Assembly: GCA_036446035.1 (NCBI GenBank)
Contig: JAZFSG010000078.1
Location: forward strand, 1 to 64,000
Length of the DNA stretch: 64,000 nt
Direction of reading: 5' to 3'
Source of the DNA: CAXMQS01 sp036446035
GTDB taxonomy: Bacteria; Actinomycetota; Acidimicrobiia; Spongiisociales; JAOTWH01
The translations under genes and the position numbers were made by a program. Of the stretch, positions 51,079 to 61,858 are shown in pieces (the stretch's first letter is position 1; each line of letters starts with the position of its first letter). The notes below the pieces were generated by a model. It was given only the letters and a program-made list of their open reading frames with translations. It was not told the origin of the DNA and searched no databases.

Positions 51079-51224
51079 GGAGCAAGCGATGGTACCGGGC
51101 CACCACTTCTCGTCGACAGAGCCGCCACCCCACGGCCACCCTGGGCCTGCCTATCCTGGCCCCGGAAGCCCGACCTCCTATTGGGGATTCTCAGGGGGGC
51201 TCCACCGGCGTAAGGAGGATCAGT

Positions 51225-51458
51225 TTGAACACCGGAATGGTGCGCAAGATCGACGACCTGGGCCGCATCGTGGTGCCGGCAGAAACCCGCCGACTTTTCA
51301 ATATCCGAGAAGGCGATCCGCTGACGATCTCGACGGAGGGCGACTCCATCGTCCTTCGCAAGCTGGAAGCGACCTGCACCTTTTGTGGGTCGACCCACGA
51401 TGTAAGCGCTTTCAAGGGCAAGGGAATCTGCGCCACCTGCAAGGGCGAGCTGAACTAG
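51225..51458 (+). CDS. AbrB/MazE-like DNA-binding protein with C-terminal zinc ribbon
   Basis: 77 residues from TTG 51225, preceded by TAAGGAGG. The N-terminal swapped-hairpin domain reads MVRKIDDLGRIVVPAETRRL and FNIREGDPLTIST, typical of AbrB/SpoVT transition-state regulators. The tail CTFCGSTHDVSAFKGKGICATC is a four-Cys zinc-ribbon-like module. This resembles clostridial and actinobacterial AbrB proteins. Targets are unknown. It is divergent from metG and its end overlaps the convergent rsmI stop. Confidence 0.85.
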   Translation: MNTGMVRKIDDLGRIVVPAETRRLFNIREGDPLTISTEGDSIVLRKLEATCTFCGSTHDVSAFKGKGICATCKGELN

Positions 51459-52279
51459 ACGTCCCTGCGGCGCAGCGCCTCTTCGTAGAGGCCACGCCGA
51501 GGAACGCCGTCAGTCTCTGCTATCTCTCTCACAGCCTCGGCAAACGCCTCGCCGCCGGCAACGAGATCGAGAACCCTCGCTGCAGACGCTTCCAGATCGG
51601 CCGCCTCCTCGGGATGGCCCGCGATCACAACCGTGAATTCGCCACGGCCGCCCTCAGCCCAATGAGCTGCCGCTTCTGCCGCCGACCCCCGCCACACCTC
51701 CTCGTACATCTTGGTGAGTTCTCTGGCAACGACCACGTTGCGGTCAGGGTCGATAGCCGCGATGTCGGCGAGGTCGCGGCCGATTCGCGATGGCGAGGCG
51801 AACAGCACCGTCGTCTCTGTCCGCGGCGCGACGGCGGCTAGGCGCTTTCGGCGCGCAGAGCCTCTCCGCGGCAGGAAGCCCTCGAAGGTGAAGCGCTCGG
51901 CGGGGAGGCCGGCGACCGCGAGCGCCGCCGTCACCGCGCTCGGTCCCGGAACCACCGTGACCGTGGCCCCTGCCTCGATCGCGCTCTTCACGGCAAGGAA
52001 GCCGGGGTCCGACAGTGCCGGGGTTCCGGCGTCTGTCAGCAAGGCAACGGTTTCCCCCGACTCCAGCCTCTCCCTGATCTCGGTGCTCCGCTGCTCCTCG
52101 TTGCCGGCGAAGAACGAGCGCATGGTCGGATTCGCTCCGAGGTGCTTGGCCAGCGCACTCGAGCGCCTGGTGTCCTCGGCATAGACGACATCGGCAGTTC
52201 GCAGGGCCTCGCCGAGACGCGGTGGAGCATCACCCAGGTTCCCGATGGGAGTGGCGCACAGGATGAGTGTCCCGGTCAT
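51455..52279 (-). CDS. rsmI: 16S rRNA (cytidine1402-2'-O)-methyltransferase
   Basis: 274 residues, tetrapyrrole-methylase fold. LILCATPIGNLGDAPPRLGE, VVYAEDTRRSSALAKHLG, ALLTDAGTPALSDPGFLAV and VVPGPSAVTAALAVAGLP are the RsmI signatures. It methylates the ribose of C1402 in the decoding centre. Its ATG overlaps the DUF192 stop by 4 nt. Confidence 0.95.
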   Translation of the reverse strand: MTGTLILCATPIGNLGDAPPRLGEALRTADVVYAEDTRRSSALAKHLGANPTMRSFFAGNEEQRSTEIRERLESGETVALLTDAGTPALSDPGFLAVKSAIEAGATVTVVPGPSAVTAALAVAGLPAERFTFEGFLPRRGSARRKRLAAVAPRTETTVLFASPSRIGRDLADIAAIDPDRNVVVARELTKMYEEVWRGSAAEAAAHWAEGGRGEFTVVIAGHPEEAADLEASAARVLDLVAGGEAFAEAVREIAETDGVPRRGLYEEALRRRDV

Positions 52280-52620
52280 CCTGCAACGATAGGAAACAGA
52301 CGTAGCGCGCTCCCGAGCGCAGGGGCAGAAGCCTCCAGGGGAAGCTCCACGATGTAGCGGGCTCCCTCGAGCCGCCGAAACGTCCCCGGCAACAGGACAA
52401 CCGAGCTAACAACGTGCCCAGCGTCGGAAACTCCGATCAGCCTCAGCGGTTCTTGCATGCCTCTTCCATGGACGGAGGAGCCCGCCAGCAACAGCCCCCT
52501 GCCCGAGGGGCGGGGTCGCAGGCCCCGCCACCGTCGCAACCTGGATCTGGCGACAACCAACGGTGGAGATGCCCACCTGTGGCCCTCCACCTCGGCGCGG
52601 ACTACCCTGTCGGTCTTCAT
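52276..52620 (-). CDS. DUF192 family protein
   Basis: 114 residues from ATG 52620. The pattern RLRRWRGLRPRPSGRGLLLA, SSVHGRGMQEPLRLIGVSDA, GHVVSSVVLLPGTFRRLEGA and RYIVELP fits DUF192 (usually RxxGLMxR...GLLL...IHxxFM). Function unknown. A much longer open frame to 52959 is not coding. The stop overlaps rsmI by 4 nt. The start codon lies in a CATG that also provides the start of the divergent bL37-like gene. Confidence 0.7.
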   Translation of the reverse strand: MKTDRVVRAEVEGHRWASPPLVVARSRLRRWRGLRPRPSGRGLLLAGSSVHGRGMQEPLRLIGVSDAGHVVSSVVLLPGTFRRLEGARYIVELPLEASAPALGSALRLFPIVAG

Positions 52621-52702
52621 GGCAAAGAAAGCACGACGCAGACGACGCGCCCGCCGCAGCAAGGCAAACCACGGGCGCCGTCCGAACGCCGGCAGGCGTT
52701 GA
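52619..52702 (+). CDS. bL37-like ribosomal micro-protein
   Basis: 27 residues: MAKKARRRRRARRSKANHG followed by RRPNAGRR. The very basic N-terminus and ANHGRRPNA ending match what I recall of mycobacterial bL37, a 24-residue protein of the large subunit. It begins at ATG 52619, within a CATG shared with the DUF192 start on the other strand. No ribosome-binding site is present; TACCCT at 52603-52608 could be a -10 box for a near-leaderless transcript. A hairpin follows the stop by 6 nt. Genes this short are missed by most gene callers. Confidence 0.75.
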   Translation: MAKKARRRRRARRSKANHGRRPNAGRR

Positions 52703-52708
52703 ATCACC

Positions 52709-52729
52709 GCGCCACCGTAGAGGTGGCGC
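52709..52729. terminator. hairpin between bL37-like gene and HExxH lipoprotein gene
   Basis: GCGCCACC-GTAGA-GGTGGCGC, a perfect 8-bp stem placed between two convergent genes. There is no T-run on either side, so termination would be weak or factor-assisted. Confidence 0.5.
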
Positions 52730-52750
52730 CCCGCTCCTTCTAGACCTTCG

Positions 52751-54103
52751 TTACGGCGGGTTGAGGGCGCCCGCCGCCGCCTCGCCGGCTGCCGGGTCGG
52801 AGGCAGCGACGAAGACAACGGAATCACCGGACACCTCGACAAAGGCGAAGTCCTCTCCGCTGAATGTTGTAGACGAGTCCTCGCCGTCGGTCGGATCGCC
52901 GGCGTCCATCGAGTTCGTGGCCAGATCGACGAACGCCTCGGCGACCTCGGTGGCGTCACGATCGGTATCGGCTCTATACGAGAACAGGAAGATGACGTCC
53001 GAGCCGTTGTACAGAACGCGGTAGGTGTCGCCGCCCCAGCCGCCGCCGATCTGAGAGGCTGCTCCCTCGCCGATCACCTGGCCGAAGGTCGCCAGCAAAC
53101 CCAACTCGCCCCATGTTGACTCCTCAACGACCTCGTATCCAGGAGCGACGATCGAGGGCAAGACGACCTGAACCGCCGGCTCCTCGTCGAAGTAGGCGGC
53201 GGGATGCGCGACGTGCTCCGTCGTCAGCGGCGGCGAGCGCAGGGCTTCGTTGATGCCTTCTATCCCCAGATCCTCAATGATGTCCAGCACCAACTGGAAG
53301 CCAGCCTCATACCTGAAGAGCAACGGCTCAGAGATGACGAACGGTGTTCGATCCAGGACGGTCGAGTCGGACCCGATGATCTCGGTTCCAAGGGCAACGG
53401 CCTCGGAAGGACTGAGGTGGTCGGCGATGTAGACGAACTGGAAGTAGGTCGCCTCGCCCTCGAGCAGCGAGATGTAGGCGGAGGCCTCGTCGAGGTGGTC
53501 CTCCTCTACCAGCGCCTCCAGACGCTCGCCGACACCGAAGTGCTGGTCGGAGAGAGCATGGATCATCTCATGGACGACCGTCGTCTTGGAGAACACTGAC
53601 AGATTCGCGGTGTCAGCCCGTACCAGGAGCTCCTTTGTCTCGGGCTCATACACGCCAACGACCTGTTCGCTGAGCAGGTCGGCGTAGACCTCGGCCAGTG
53701 GTTGCATGTCGGGGTCGAGCAACCCAAGGAGGTCGAACCAGGCTTCTGTCCACTCCAGCTCCCCGGGCTCCAGTTCGGCCTCGAAGTCGGCAACGATCCG
53801 GGCCGCCAGCTCGGTTTCCGTCAGAAAGACCACGGTCGGTTCTTCGATGAAGGCCAGGCCGCGGATCTCCTCGGCTATACGGGAGAGAGCATCCACCTCG
53901 GCGCGCAGGCTCTCGACCAGTTCCGGGTCGAGTCCGGTGCCCGGCTCAGTCGTCCCGTTCGGTGGCAGAGTCGTCGCCGACGGAGTCGTCGGGGCCGAAG
54001 TTGTGCTCGGCGGCGAAGTCGAGGTCGTCGGTAAAGTCGACGACGAGCATGCCGAGCTCACGACGACGATGACCACGAACATGGCAGGGAGACGCCGCAA
54101 CAT
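52751..54103 (-). CDS. lipoprotein with zinc-metalloprotease-like HExxH domain
   Basis: 450 residues. Signal peptide MLRRLPAMFVVIVVVSSAC with lipobox, then a Ser/Thr/Pro linker to about residue 55. TTVVHEMIHALSDQHF holds HExxH (His178, Glu179, His182), and LLEGEATY about 35 residues later offers the third-ligand Glu, a gluzincin-like arrangement. It is likely an exported cell-surface peptidase. The family is not one I can name. It is divergent from the riboswitch-controlled metH gene. Confidence 0.75.
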   Translation of the reverse strand: MLRRLPAMFVVIVVVSSACSSSTLPTTSTSPPSTTSAPTTPSATTLPPNGTTEPGTGLDPELVESLRAEVDALSRIAEEIRGLAFIEEPTVVFLTETELAARIVADFEAELEPGELEWTEAWFDLLGLLDPDMQPLAEVYADLLSEQVVGVYEPETKELLVRADTANLSVFSKTTVVHEMIHALSDQHFGVGERLEALVEEDHLDEASAYISLLEGEATYFQFVYIADHLSPSEAVALGTEIIGSDSTVLDRTPFVISEPLLFRYEAGFQLVLDIIEDLGIEGINEALRSPPLTTEHVAHPAAYFDEEPAVQVVLPSIVAPGYEVVEESTWGELGLLATFGQVIGEGAASQIGGGWGGDTYRVLYNGSDVIFLFSYRADTDRDATEVAEAFVDLATNSMDAGDPTDGEDSSTTFSGEDFAFVEVSGDSVVFVAASDPAAGEAAAGALNPP

Positions 54104-54180
54104 CGAGGCAGGGTAGGAAGCAGCGGTCCCGATCCTGGGCAGGGACGTTGAGTCAGGTAGCAGTTACACTGCTGCGACGC

Positions 54181-54264
54181 ATTCATCCAGAGCGGTGGAG
54201 GGACAGGCCCCTTGAAGCCGCGGCAACCGGTGGGCGACACACGGTGCCAATGCCTGAACGATGA
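54181..54264 (+). ncRNA. SAM-I (S-box) riboswitch upstream of metH
   Basis: Conserved core AGAGCGGTGGAGGGAC, GGCCC, GAAGCCGCGGCAACC and GGTGCCAATGCC match the S-box consensus. P1 can form between TTCATC (54182-54187) and GATGAG (54260-54265). A GCGC-TCTGAA-GCGC hairpin near 54291-54304 lies between it and the metH ribosome-binding site and may be the expression platform. High SAM should reduce methionine synthase expression. An inverted repeat AGCAGT-TAC-ACTGCT (54159-54173) precedes it. Confidence 0.88.
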
Positions 54265-54323
54265 GCTGCCGACGGCGGACTCCGCTCGCGGCGCTCTGAA
54301 GCGCGAGAACGACGGAGGTCAGC

Positions 54324-57812
<3,489 letters not shown>

Positions 57813-57856
57813 GCCTGTGACAAAGGGCCCTATTGGCAATCGTCGATGATGGCGAT

Positions 57857-57884
57857 ACTGCTTGTGAAAAGATTCACAAGCAGT
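57857..57884. promoter_or_regulatory. palindromic operator upstream of the ArsR-family gene
   Basis: ACTGCTTGTGAA-AAGA-TTCACAAGCAGT, a perfect inverted repeat with 12-bp arms, 15 bp before the start codon. The core TTGTGAA-N4-TTCACAA recurs three times after the gene. It is the likely autoregulatory site. Confidence 0.75.
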
Positions 57885-57898
57885 ATCCGAGGCCAGCA

Positions 57899-58246
57899 AT
57901 GAACGAGCCACGACCACCAGCTTGCAGCGAAGCTGACCTACCGGAGCCCCTGCCCCTCAACGAGGAGCGGCTAGCAGCGATCGCCAAGGGGTTGGCCCAC
58001 CCGGCGCGCATCAAGATCATCGAACAGTTCCGGGAGGCCCGGCCCCATATGGCACATGAGGTCTTTGAGGGCTGCGATCTCGCCCAGTCAACGGTCTCGG
58101 AGCATCTACGCATCCTCCGCAAGGCCGACATCCTCTTCGCCACCAAGGACGGGTCCCGAACCTGGTATTGCCTGCGGCGTTCAGTACTGCGGCAGTTCGC
58201 CGATGCCGTGGCGGATCTCACTACCGAATGGGTGATGATCAGCTAG
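57899..58246 (+). CDS. ArsR-family winged-helix repressor (local regulator)
   Basis: 115 residues from ATG 57899. GLAHPARIKIIEQFREARPH, then FEGCDLAQSTVSEHLRILRK and ADILFATKDGSRTWYCL form the ArsR winged helix. Apart from one Cys in the recognition region and one near the C-terminus there is no metal-site pattern, so it may respond to something other than a metal. Its own promoter and the next gene's promoter share palindromic sites, so it likely controls both. It lies after metH but has its own promoter region (57813-57898). Confidence 0.87.
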   Translation: MNEPRPPACSEADLPEPLPLNEERLAAIAKGLAHPARIKIIEQFREARPHMAHEVFEGCDLAQSTVSEHLRILRKADILFATKDGSRTWYCLRRSVLRQFADAVADLTTEWVMIS

Positions 58247-58277
58247 CCGTAGGGCCCGGAGCCTCCAGGATCACTGC

Positions 58278-58405
58278 TTGTGATTGCTTTCACAACATAC
58301 CGTGCCTACTTGTGAATGTATTCACAAGTAGGGCCTTTCGACCCTACCCCGTCCTTCGACGATTGCCGATACTGCGCTTATTGGACTTTGTGAAAGAGTT
58401 CACAA
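58278..58405. promoter_or_regulatory. three tandem palindromic operators before the membrane protein gene
   Basis: Copies of TTGTGAA-N4-TTCACAA: TTGTGAT-TGCT-TTCACAA at 58278-58295 (one mismatch), CTACTTGTGAA-TGTA-TTCACAAGTAG at 58306-58331 (11-bp perfect arms) and TTGTGAA-AGAG-TTCACAA at 58388-58405. With the site before the regulator gene they form a small regulon within 560 bp. The whole 58247-58434 gap holds no gene. Confidence 0.75.
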
Positions 58406-58434
58406 GCTTTCCAACATAGGCAAGGAGGCCTTAA

Positions 58435-59145
58435 ATGATGAATCGTCTCAGGATCGTCGGGATCATCCTTCTGGTCATCGGCGTTCTGTTCATGGTCGGA
58501 GGCGGCGTCGCCTTCTCCAAGGTGCAAGACGGCTACGGATCACTGGCAGCATTCAGCGAGGCGCAGGGCGTCGAACTGAGCTACAACGAAGATGGGCAAC
58601 TGATTGACCGCGGCACCACCGAAGCTGCCGACGCCATCATGACACTGCTCACCGATGACTGGGGATTCAAGCCCGTCAGCGGGGATCTTGATCCCAACGA
58701 CCCGTTGGTCAACACGGCCACCGAGTTCATGTTCCAGATGGCAATAGTCAACTACCACGTGCTGCACGGCACACAGAATGTGACGCTCGCCGAAGACGTT
58801 GAGTACGAAGGCGAAGTCTTCGCAGCTGGAACGTACGAGGTCGAGGTCGACGGTCGTTACTGGACCGATTTCAACCGCAGCCACCCGCTCGAGGGACCGG
58901 CACGAGGCCAGGCATGGACCGGCACCGTCCACGGACTCGTCGGTGAACTCGGTGTCGGCACCGTCACCCACTCAGTCCTACAGATCGGCCTTGGCATCGC
59001 AGCCATCCTTGCCGGCATCGGCTTCCTGTCGATCCTGACCGGCGGTGGCCTGGTGTGGGCCAGTCGCTCCAAGGACACGGGCGTGCCGGGAGTACCCGAC
59101 ACGATCCCCGAGTCGATGAGCAAGTTCGCCAGCACGGAGGCATAA
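58435..59145 (+). CDS. membrane protein with large extracytoplasmic loop, ArsR-controlled
   Basis: 236 residues, preceded by AAGGAGG; ATG 58435 or 58438. An N-terminal membrane helix (IVGIILLVIGVLFMVGGGVA) and a second at about 185-210 (GLGIAAILAGIGFLSILTGG) flank a roughly 150-residue loop that looks extracytoplasmic. A short cytoplasmic tail follows. I do not recognise the loop fold; it is rich in Asp, Thr and aromatic residues. It is the only gene after three copies of the operator, so it is the probable effector of this regulon. Confidence 0.7.
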   Translation: MMNRLRIVGIILLVIGVLFMVGGGVAFSKVQDGYGSLAAFSEAQGVELSYNEDGQLIDRGTTEAADAIMTLLTDDWGFKPVSGDLDPNDPLVNTATEFMFQMAIVNYHVLHGTQNVTLAEDVEYEGEVFAAGTYEVEVDGRYWTDFNRSHPLEGPARGQAWTGTVHGLVGELGVGTVTHSVLQIGLGIAAILAGIGFLSILTGGGLVWASRSKDTGVPGVPDTIPESMSKFASTEA

Positions 59146-59160
59146 GACTCCTTGCCGGAG

Positions 59161-59208
59161 GACGGAAGCCACGGCTTCCGTCGCAGAGGCCCCTTCGGGG
59201 GCCTCTGC
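59161..59208 (+). terminator. double hairpin after the ArsR-controlled membrane protein gene
   Basis: GACGGAAGCC-AC-GGCTTCCGTC (59161-59182) is followed directly by GCAGAGGCCCC-TTCG-GGGCCTCTGC (59183-59208). Both stems are perfect and long. They would end the upstream transcript before tRNA-Ala. Confidence 0.7.
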
Positions 59209-59261
59209 CGCGTCTGGGACCAGGCCGCGGTGGGGCACCAGCGGTACACTCTCCCGCCTCC

Positions 59262-59335
59262 GGGGGTGTAGCTCAGCCCGGCAGAGCACTACGTTCGCAA
59301 CGTAGGGGTCAGGGGTTCAAATCCCCTCACCTCCA
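59262..59335 (+). tRNA. tRNA-Ala (anticodon CGC)
   Basis: 74-nt cloverleaf. Acceptor GGGGGTG pairs with CACCTCC, giving the G3-U70 pair that identifies tRNA-Ala; discriminator A. Anticodon stem CTACG/CGTAG encloses TTCGCAA (anticodon CGC). T arm AGGGG-TTCAAAT-CCCCT. No encoded CCA. Confidence 0.95.
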
Positions 59336-59337
59336 CA

Positions 59338-59465
59338 GAAACAGAGCCGTCCTTGCGCAGCAGGGACGGCTTCTTGTCTCTCCCCCCAGAGGGGGGGAGT
59401 CCCGGGCCGAAGGCCCGTGGGAGGGGGGCTTGGAAACAGAGCCGTCCTTGCGCAGCAGGGACGGC
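59338..59465 (+). repeat. duplicated hairpin terminator unit downstream of tRNA-Ala
   Basis: A 33-bp unit occurs twice, at 59338-59370 and 59433-59465. Each contains GCCGTCC...GGGACGGC around a TTGCGCAGCA loop; the second is followed by CTTTTTTCT, a good intrinsic terminator. Between them lie CTCCCCCC-AGA-GGGGGGGAG and GGGCC-GAA-GGCCC hairpins. The spacing suggests a segmental duplication. Confidence 0.8.
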
Positions 59466-59526
59466 CTTTTTTCTGCTCGGACTCTGCCTTGGGAAGCGTT
59501 CTTATGGCGGCGATGTTGCAGAGAGC

Positions 59527-60708
59527 GTGAAGTCCTTCGCCGTGATCGCAGTCCTGGCCGGTGTCGTGATCCTGGCGGCCTGCAGCGATACGACTTCGAC
59601 AACAACGGCGCCGACGACAACTACTACTACTACTACCACCACACCGCCACCAGCGCCGGAGCCGGCACGAGCTCCTTTGCCGCCGCCAGTCGATCTCTCA
59701 GTCCACATCGTGGCATTAGAGGACGTCTACCTCGACACGTTCGGCTCCGGTGCGCTGCCGCTCTCGGAGTCGAACCTGGAGATACGCGAGGCGCTTATCG
59801 ACGCCATCCCCCCGCTCGACCGCCCTGTCTACGAGTCGGCGGCAGAAGCGTTTTGGCTCGCCGACGATGACCTCGTCCTCGGATACCTCGGCGACCGGGC
59901 ATACGCGTACCCGATCCGGATCCTCAACTTCCACGAGATCGTCAACGATGAGATCGACGGGGTGCCGGTGCTTGTCAGCTATTGCCCACTGTGCCGGAGC
60001 GGCGTCGTCTTCGATCGCCGACTCGGCGACCAGGTGCTGACCTTCGGCAACACCAGCGCCCTCTACGACTCAGATCTAGTGATGTTCGACCGCCAGACGG
60101 GGACCTATTGGTGGCAGGTGCCCGGAAGGGGAATCGTTGGCACACTTAGCGGTGAGGAATTGACCGCACTTCCCTCGGTTACAACTACCTGGGCGGTGTG
60201 GAAGACGACCTACCCCGACACCGTTGTCCTGAGCAGAGAGACTGGATTCACTCGACCCTACGACCGCGACCCGTTCGTGGGCTACGCCGAGAGTCTCGAT
60301 AGCGGAAGCTTCCCATTCCCAGTGTCCGCCGCAGCCACCGACGACCGCCTTCGAGCCGCTGAGGTGGTTCTTGGTGTCGCCATCGCCGGCAGCCATCGCG
60401 TCTATCCGCTCGGCATCCTCGGCGACGCTGCTTTCAACGACGAGATCGAGGGAACGCCGCTGGTCATTCTCTCCCGCCTCGCCGGACCGTCCGGGGCTGC
60501 CTACTCGGCTGTGATCGGCAACCGCCAGTTGACGTTCGAGACCCGAGACGGTGAGGTCTTCGACCTAGAGACGGACAGCCGCTGGACCTTCGGTGGACTC
60601 GCAGTTGAAGGCGAACTGGCTGGAGAAACGCTGGAGGCCCTCCCTAGCCGCACGACCTTCTGGTTCGCATACGTGGCCGCCTTCCCCGAGGCGACGATCG
60701 GGGGTTGA
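59527..60708 (+). CDS. DUF3179 lipoprotein
   Basis: 393 residues from GTG 59527. Signal peptide MKSFAVIAVLAGVVILAAC ends in a lipobox, followed by a Thr/Pro linker encoded by an (ACT)n-like simple repeat (about 59597-59650). The mature domain has AYPIRILNFHEIVNDEIDGV, SYCPLCRSGVVF, TFGNTSALYDSDLVMF and TGTYWWQVPGRG, the DUF3179 signature with a CxxC pair. The family's role is unknown. A longer open frame upstream overlaps the duplicated terminators and is not coding. Confidence 0.85.
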   Translation: MKSFAVIAVLAGVVILAACSDTTSTTTAPTTTTTTTTTTPPPAPEPARAPLPPPVDLSVHIVALEDVYLDTFGSGALPLSESNLEIREALIDAIPPLDRPVYESAAEAFWLADDDLVLGYLGDRAYAYPIRILNFHEIVNDEIDGVPVLVSYCPLCRSGVVFDRRLGDQVLTFGNTSALYDSDLVMFDRQTGTYWWQVPGRGIVGTLSGEELTALPSVTTTWAVWKTTYPDTVVLSRETGFTRPYDRDPFVGYAESLDSGSFPFPVSAAATDDRLRAAEVVLGVAIAGSHRVYPLGILGDAAFNDEIEGTPLVILSRLAGPSGAAYSAVIGNRQLTFETRDGEVFDLETDSRWTFGGLAVEGELAGETLEALPSRTTFWFAYVAAFPEATIGG

Positions 60709-60754
60709 TCAAGGAGCCTCGCTCCTCTCGGCGCCTCTTGCTACTTTGGTTCCG

Positions 60755-61858
60755 ATGTCACGCCGAATCGACAGGCTCCGCCCTGTTCTCCTGCTTCGGG
60801 GCCTGCGGGCAAGACGGGAACAGCCCGATCTCGCCGGGCTTGCCGCCGAGACCGACCCTCAGGCCTTCGTGTGGCAGATCCTGCCCCACGCCGCCCGCAG
60901 TTTCGCCACCAGCATCGTTGTGCTGCCGAAGGCACACGCTCTGGCAGCTGCTGTCGCCTACCTGTACTGCCGCATGCTCGACACATACGAGGACCTGCTT
61001 CCCTCCAAGACGGCGAGACCGGAGGCGCTCCGTCTTTTCGCTCGCCGCTTCGAGCTCGATCCCATTCCAGCCGCCTCCCCGATAGATGACACTTTGGCGC
61101 GAGACGAAAGGGATCTGCTTGGCTTGCTCCTCGTGAATCGTTGCCACCTCGTCGACGAGGTACTGGACACACTTCCCGTTGCTACCAGGGAGTCCATCGC
61201 TCGGCTGGTCTCTTCCATGGCCGAGGGCATGGCGCAGTCTGTTGACACCTTCGAGCGCCAGGGCGGTGTGCTGATCGATGCCGAGCAGGTCGCTCAGTAC
61301 AGCCATCACGTCATCGGCAACCCAGCCCTCTTCGTTCTGACGCTCCTGAGTGAGGGGACGCCCACCCCCGCTCAGGAAGGGGATGCGCTGATGGTGAGCG
61401 AGATGATCCAACTGGCCAACATCACTCGGGACATCGAGAAGGATCTCCACCGGGGCGTCGGCTACCACCACACTCTCAAGCCGTTTCTCAACGCCACCGG
61501 CGACGCCACCCAGCGACGAGAGGTGGTCCGACGAGTGCGGGAGGAGTACCTCGGCCACGCCCTGGCGGCTGTTCCCGCCTACCGGCGCCTCTTCGATGGG
61601 TCGTCGGCACGTTTGACTCCCGGGACGAGAATGGCGGCAGTTCTGATGATGCTGCACACCGACCAGCACTATCAGCGATGCGCCGTCATGACAGGCCATG
61701 AGACGTGGGGCCGGCGGCGCGGCAAGGTGCGCACGACGGCAGCCGCCCTGCCCGCCCTCCTGTCTGTGGCCGGGGCGCGCCGGACGCTGTTGAGAATCGA
61801 GAACGACTTCCTCGAGGCCGCAGCAAGACAGCGGGCACGAGCCGGGGCCGCTACCTAG
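60755..61858 (+). CDS. squalene/phytoene-synthase-family enzyme
   Basis: 367 residues from ATG 60755. ARSFATSIVVLPKAHALAAA and YLYCRMLDTYEDL give the first aspartate-rich motif; MIQLANITRDIEKDLHRGVG gives the second. These bind the diphosphate-Mg of two prenyl donors. The protein could make squalene, phytoene or a related head-to-head C30/C40 product. Its size is slightly larger than usual. No desaturase, cyclase or HpnC/E partner is adjacent, so the product cannot be named. The isoprenoid precursors would come from the MEP pathway (ispE is in this window). The end overlaps the convergent APC permease gene by 4 nt. Confidence 0.85.
   Translation: MSRRIDRLRPVLLLRGLRARREQPDLAGLAAETDPQAFVWQILPHAARSFATSIVVLPKAHALAAAVAYLYCRMLDTYEDLLPSKTARPEALRLFARRFELDPIPAASPIDDTLARDERDLLGLLLVNRCHLVDEVLDTLPVATRESIARLVSSMAEGMAQSVDTFERQGGVLIDAEQVAQYSHHVIGNPALFVLTLLSEGTPTPAQEGDALMVSEMIQLANITRDIEKDLHRGVGYHHTLKPFLNATGDATQRREVVRRVREEYLGHALAAVPAYRRLFDGSSARLTPGTRMAAVLMMLHTDQHYQRCAVMTGHETWGRRRGKVRTTAAALPALLSVAGARRTLLRIENDFLEAAARQRARAGAAT

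Noticed and set aside
54149..54170. sigma-70 promoter TTGAGT...TACACT before the riboswitch
   Set aside because: The spacing between the two hexamers is only 11 bp, too short for a standard promoter; the region may be a regulatory inverted repeat instead.
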